This document shows positions 59,769 through 64,000 of a stretch of 64,000 bases of DNA, in pieces (the first letter of the stretch is position 1; every line of letters starts with the position of its first letter). Position numbers and translations under genes: made by a program. The notes under the pieces were generated by a model that saw only the letters and a list, made by a program, of their open reading frames with translations, made no database searches and was not told where the DNA came from. Location of the stretch: assembly GCA_014529385.2 (NCBI GenBank), contig CM043953.1:70158872-70222871 (forward strand). Reading direction: 5' to 3'. Source of the stretch: Adiantum capillus-veneris. Lineage: Eukaryota; Streptophyta; Polypodiopsida; Polypodiales; Pteridaceae.

Positions 59769-60889
59769 GAGGTAAGTCACAATGTGGGAATTGTTGTGAG
59801 AATTTGTCCAAAACTTCTTGTGATATTGTTGCCAAAGTAGGATAGAATGTTGTGTTGGCCATAACTATGATGTGCATGTATGAAAGTCATTCTGCTTGCT
59901 AGTGCAGATTTTTTTAGTGAGTACAAACTTTAGAGGAGCTTGTGCTCTATTGTTACTCCCTTGTGGAAATGCCCATCATACAATTTTCCCATACTTCTTG
60001 CATATGTGAGATTAATGTTGGCATATGTGTAACTATCCTAGCTTATGGCACCTCCTTTTAACACTGCAGTACTGAGGTGACCAAAGATCTCTCCGTGGTT
60101 GCTTTAATTTAAGTGCGCATTCCACCAAAGCTTGAAGCTATGGTCAAGAGTGAGTGGATTGGTCAGACATATGTCTCACATTTCTCACAACATGGAGATC
60201 TATCGGACTCTCTCTTCATTAGCGTACACCGGTGAATCTACTTGGGCTGCAGTTGGAGTTGGAAACATCTCTCTTACTAAATGTTGTTTTGCATGATATG
60301 TTATATACCTTGTGAAGGATCAATGGAATGAGGAGTGTATGCATCATAAGGTGTAACCACTTTTAGCAGTTCCCGAGCAAAACTACCAAAAATCAATCTA
60401 TTTTTCGACACTACTATGTATAGTTCACTTGCTTGCACGTACTTTGAAGAGGCAAGATTTGGTGGCCACACAAAACACATAATGTTAAACACAAAGAATA
60501 CAAGAGGGTTCCAAAACTGAAAAACCTAATCCAATGGACTTGTTCGGACATGCAAGTCCTACAACAACAGGCTCACAAAATTGTCAGTAACTCAGAGATC
60601 TTCCAAAAGTTTTTAGAAAATTCTAAAAACTAATATACATTGCCACTCATTTTGATTTTTGTGTATCTTATGACTCTTACCATAAAGTCCTCATCGAAAA
60701 AAATTTGAGTCAATTTAAGTTTGGAAAAGACACTTCTCCACCGTTGTAATTTTTTGCACTTGCATCATTCACTTAAGGTGTGCCTCTTTAGATTTGGTAA
60801 AGTGCCAAGCTTAGAAATTTTGACACTTGTCCATATACCATGGTTTGGTCTCTCTCTCCCTATCCTACTTGTCTATTCCACTTCATACA
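59769..60889. other. No gene recognised
   Basis: AT-rich, with short frames only. No repeat or motif family noted. Confidence 0.5.
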
Positions 60890-61330
60890 AGGAGACTGCC
60901 ACATCACCAAAAATCCATGTTATCACCCCATCTTACCTCCCATATCACCACAGTCAACAGTTTGACCTCAACACTTGGCTTGCCACGTCACTCTAACTGT
61001 CACCCCACCCACCATGCTTAAGTGCCACCTCACTTTAGATGCCATGTCATCCACCACCTCACGTGCCACTTGTCTGTGATGCTTGCATGGCTCGCCACGT
61101 CACAAGTCACTAAGCATGCCATATCACCAACTCTCCAACTCACCGTCTACCTTTTGTCATCTAGACATTCCATGTCACCAATTTGACATGTGATCATCAT
61201 ATGACATGGGAGATGAGGAGGATCCCATCCACCACATCATCGTGACATCTATGAAATCCATGGCTTCAATCATCTATACCACCTCGTCACATAGACGATT
61301 ATGTTATCTATGCATGGTCACCTCAACAGC
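60890..61330. repeat. Cluster of CCACGTCAC-like words
   Basis: At least ten variants of CCACGTCAC, CCACATCAC, CCACCTCAC and CCATGTCACC occur in about 440 bp, with irregular spacing. Likely a degenerate simple repeat. The ACGTCA core is also a bZIP-type site. Confidence 0.55.
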
Positions 61331-62099
61331 CACGCCATTTCTTATTAACTTAATAAATTATTACAAATAAATAGAAAATTTAGCATAATTATTAAAATAT
61401 CACTCAAAGTAAATTAATTATCATTTATCATTGAATTATTTATTTTATAATATTATAAATTAATATCAAAATGTTATTTATTTAAATTATTATTGGATGA
61501 GAAATAAAACATTATAAAATTTAAAAAACGATTGTTTTTTATTTACTTATGTCATATAACTCAAGAGTTAATTATAAATTGGTTTTTGACAATGGGATTG
61601 ATGTGATCTTATCAAGATTTTTTTGTTTTTAGCTTACATTATGGAGCAAATGTATATAAACTCTTTTTTTTGCATTCACTTCATTTGATCATTTGAACGT
61701 GAATGAATTTTGGAGCCTTTATACCTCTTTGATTCGACACTAACTATTCTAACACTCATTTATCTAACTAAGAATGGGTTCACAGTCACAAAGGTCTCGA
61801 AAGTATGATACACATCAAAGTATGATACACATCACGAAGACCACCGAGAAGACCCCATCCAAAAAGTTCGAGGTGATTGCTCTCAAGGAAGAATATCGAC
61901 AAAAAGCTTGGGAACGCAAGCAATGCTCTAGAGCAGGACTACGTACAGATGTGCCACAAGAGCCCATTTTTTTTTATATGCATCAATAATTCTGACACGA
62001 GGTGAATTTGAATTGCACATTGTAATCGGAGACTAGACACTACCCCTTTCAAGACCGAAAGCGATAAGACTTTCTCCTCACACACGAAGGGGTGCACCA
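61331..62099. other. Very AT-rich stretch, no gene recognised
   Basis: 61340-61560 is almost pure A/T. A short open frame at 61774-61989 (Lys/Arg-rich) may be the decayed start of the copia gag that follows. Confidence 0.5.
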
Positions 62100-62590
62100 T
62101 GGGAAAAGAAGATCTAAGCACAATGGTACAGTATTTCACACTTGGCAGGTGAAACTCAAGGGATATCTCAAGGAAAAGGGGCTTTGGAGTTTAGTGAAGC
62201 CAATGAGTGATGAAGACCATTCAAACTTAATCTAGTGCATCACAATTTCATAGCCATGATGAACAAGCACTCGGCATCATCCTCACAGTGCTTCATGATA
62301 TTTATGTGCATTATTTAGATGAAACCACTACTAGTCTTAGTGCATGGCAAACTCTAGAGAGGCTATTTAGAGTAAATGGAAAGCACGCAAAGATCTCACT
62401 AAAGATGCAATTGTACGGGCTCATGATGAGGAATGATGAGGACCTCTCTAATCTCATTAATAGGCTTAAAAGCATTTGCACACAATTGATGTAAATATAT
62501 CACCAATTGAAGAAGAAGACCAAGTAGTTGTGCTCTTAAAGGCCCTTCCTGTGGAGTAGGACCAAATTGTAATTGTGCTTAATTAACACT
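62100..62590 (+). pseudogene. Ty1/copia gag fragment
   Basis: Broken frames read FHTWQVKLKGYLKEKGLW, then AWQTLERLFRVNGKHAKISL and DEDLSNLINRLKSICTQLM, ending VVVLLKALPVE. This is the classic copia gag (UBN2-type) order. An in-frame stop follows, and no protease or pol is seen downstream. Confidence 0.8.
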
Positions 62591-64000
62591 AGTTTAGTGT
62601 CCTTTTTTCGCAAATTTAACTAAAATGGTACATGAAATCTAAAACACATCTCAAGAAATGGTTTTGTAAACTTATAAAATGCTATTCAAAGTACTCATAG
62701 AAATTATAATCCCTCACTTTTGATCATAACCTCAATAGTAACTACACTCATGAAAAGAAACTATGCAAAATAACATTCAATGTTTCATTAAAACTCGTAC
62801 TCTAGCTTAAGGACAAAATGAGCAGGGTGCATGCAATAATCCATGGTAACTACTTATATATGTGTTTGATATTTTTGCAATTGTCATGTAAGAAAAAAAT
62901 TCTTTGTGACTAGAATTAAATATAGAAAGTCCTGTGGGTCAAATATGCAACGTTAACAAATTCAATTAACAATCACAAAAAACATTTAGTTCATCTAAAT
63001 TTACAATGTTTTATGATGCATATATAATAGATCTATGATTCCATTATATAAGGTGATAATTTTTAATGGTTATGCAAGCCACATCTGGTGATTTATGGCA
63101 TATCCAAAAAACTGCGCATGTTGTAATTATTATTTTTTACTTATCAAAGATAAGCTTTAAAATAAAGTCCATTTTTGGATTTTTTTGTTCATCTCACTTA
63201 TTTGTATACAAATACCTTATATGGACACAATTGGGAGATTTATATACACACTTTCATTAGTTTTTTATAACAATGTTGTTTTTGCAAGAAGTTGCGCACT
63301 ACAATTCTTTTTAAATGAGCTTAAATTACAAGGTGTGTATGAGTTTGAACCCTCGAAAAATGCTCAATTGATGGGTATTGACCTATAGATACATTATACA
63401 CCTTAGGTTTTGTCCTGTAACCTCATCATTTTAATGAAAGAGACCTTCAAAGACCAAAATTTTCCTCTTTGTCAGCATTTTCAAGATTTTGGTTTTTTTA
63501 TTATAACAAAAATTTAGTCCCATAACTAGGTTATGAAGCTCAATTTCTTGCTAGAATAAGTTTTTTCCTATCTATACACCTTGAAATCTATGCAAAATCT
63601 TATTTTGATGAGAAGTTATATTCAATTTATGAAAATTTTGTTAAAACTGCACAATTTCTATGATTTTTTCATCTTAAACCTTATCATTATAATCTTAATT
63701 TGGTATTAATTTTGACAAAAGTAAAAATTTTCTATGTTCTTCACGTCATAGCTGACCTAAGATATGAACGTGACCTATGAATGTTTTTCCTAGATTCACC
63801 AAATAATTATGACAAGTTGTTAGAAAAGCAAGACACTTTAGTATCTCAGGACATTTGAGTGTCCGATTACAGAACTAGTGTTAAGGAAAAGGAATCAATA
63901 CTATCACTTAAAAGCGTCATTAATTCTCCAAAAGAAGAATAGAACCAAAGCAAAGGAACCAAGGAATCAACTTCAAATGTAGTGTATGTGTAATATCTTC
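62591..64000. other. No gene recognised
   Basis: AT-rich DNA with short frames only. No pol sequence follows the gag fragment. Confidence 0.5.

Overview
The window looks like nuclear DNA of a land plant with a transposon-rich genome. Plant-type Ty1/copia, Ty3/gypsy and L1-like retroelements, dead at different stages of decay, cover most of it. One intact host gene is visible: an intronless L-type lectin receptor kinase at 57183-59315 (+). The broken cut-and-paste-transposase-like gene and the kind of repeats suggest, weakly, a non-angiosperm vascular plant; I cannot name the species. I see no rRNA, tRNA, CRISPR or bacterial-type operon.

Layout. 1-7600: a (CT)n tract, a gypsy integrase scrap, a PPR-like scrap, and two 1.3-kb direct repeats (3180-4531, 6296-7561) that may be LTRs of a gene-poor element. 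7600-12600: a dead gypsy pol on the minus strand abutting a dead, 5'-truncated copia pol on the plus strand with the start of its 3' LTR. 12660-13880: eight copies of a degenerate palindromic word. 13978-15480 and 23472-24285: the front and back parts of what seems to be one DDE-transposase-like gene. Between them lie gypsy 3'-end scraps (15485-16165 and a second copy at 22648-22970) and a young Gag-only LTR element on the minus strand (16576-21157).

25680-55720 is a nested structure. An L1-like LINE is cut in two (25680-27132 and 55032-55720) by a 27.9-kb insertion that starts TGTTAGCG, ends CCAAACA and is flanked by the same 5-bp target duplication, GTGAT. Across the junction the LINE reading frame resumes. 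The insertion has three LTRs of one family, all on the minus strand (27133-27998, 48305-49157, 54137-55026). The right part (49158-54136) has a primer-binding site, a leader with recurring palindromes and one broken ORF, but no pol. The left part (27999-48304) has gypsy gag-protease-RT-RNase H-integrase, a second aspartic-protease-like domain after the integrase, a palindrome-bearing spacer and a second broken copy of the same ORF. It is invaded by a chromovirus 3' fragment (30931-32590 or beyond) and by a nearly intact Ty1/copia element (33299-38614, target duplication CTGAA) whose 5' LTR is chimeric. My reading is that the two parts are an autonomous element with a 3' accessory ORF and a gag-pol-less derivative sharing its LTRs.

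55720-64000: GA-rich microsatellites, the lectin receptor kinase, a 142-nt foldback (59627-59768), an unusual cluster of CCACGTCAC-like words (60890-61330), a copia gag scrap (62100-62590), and AT-rich DNA without recognisable content.
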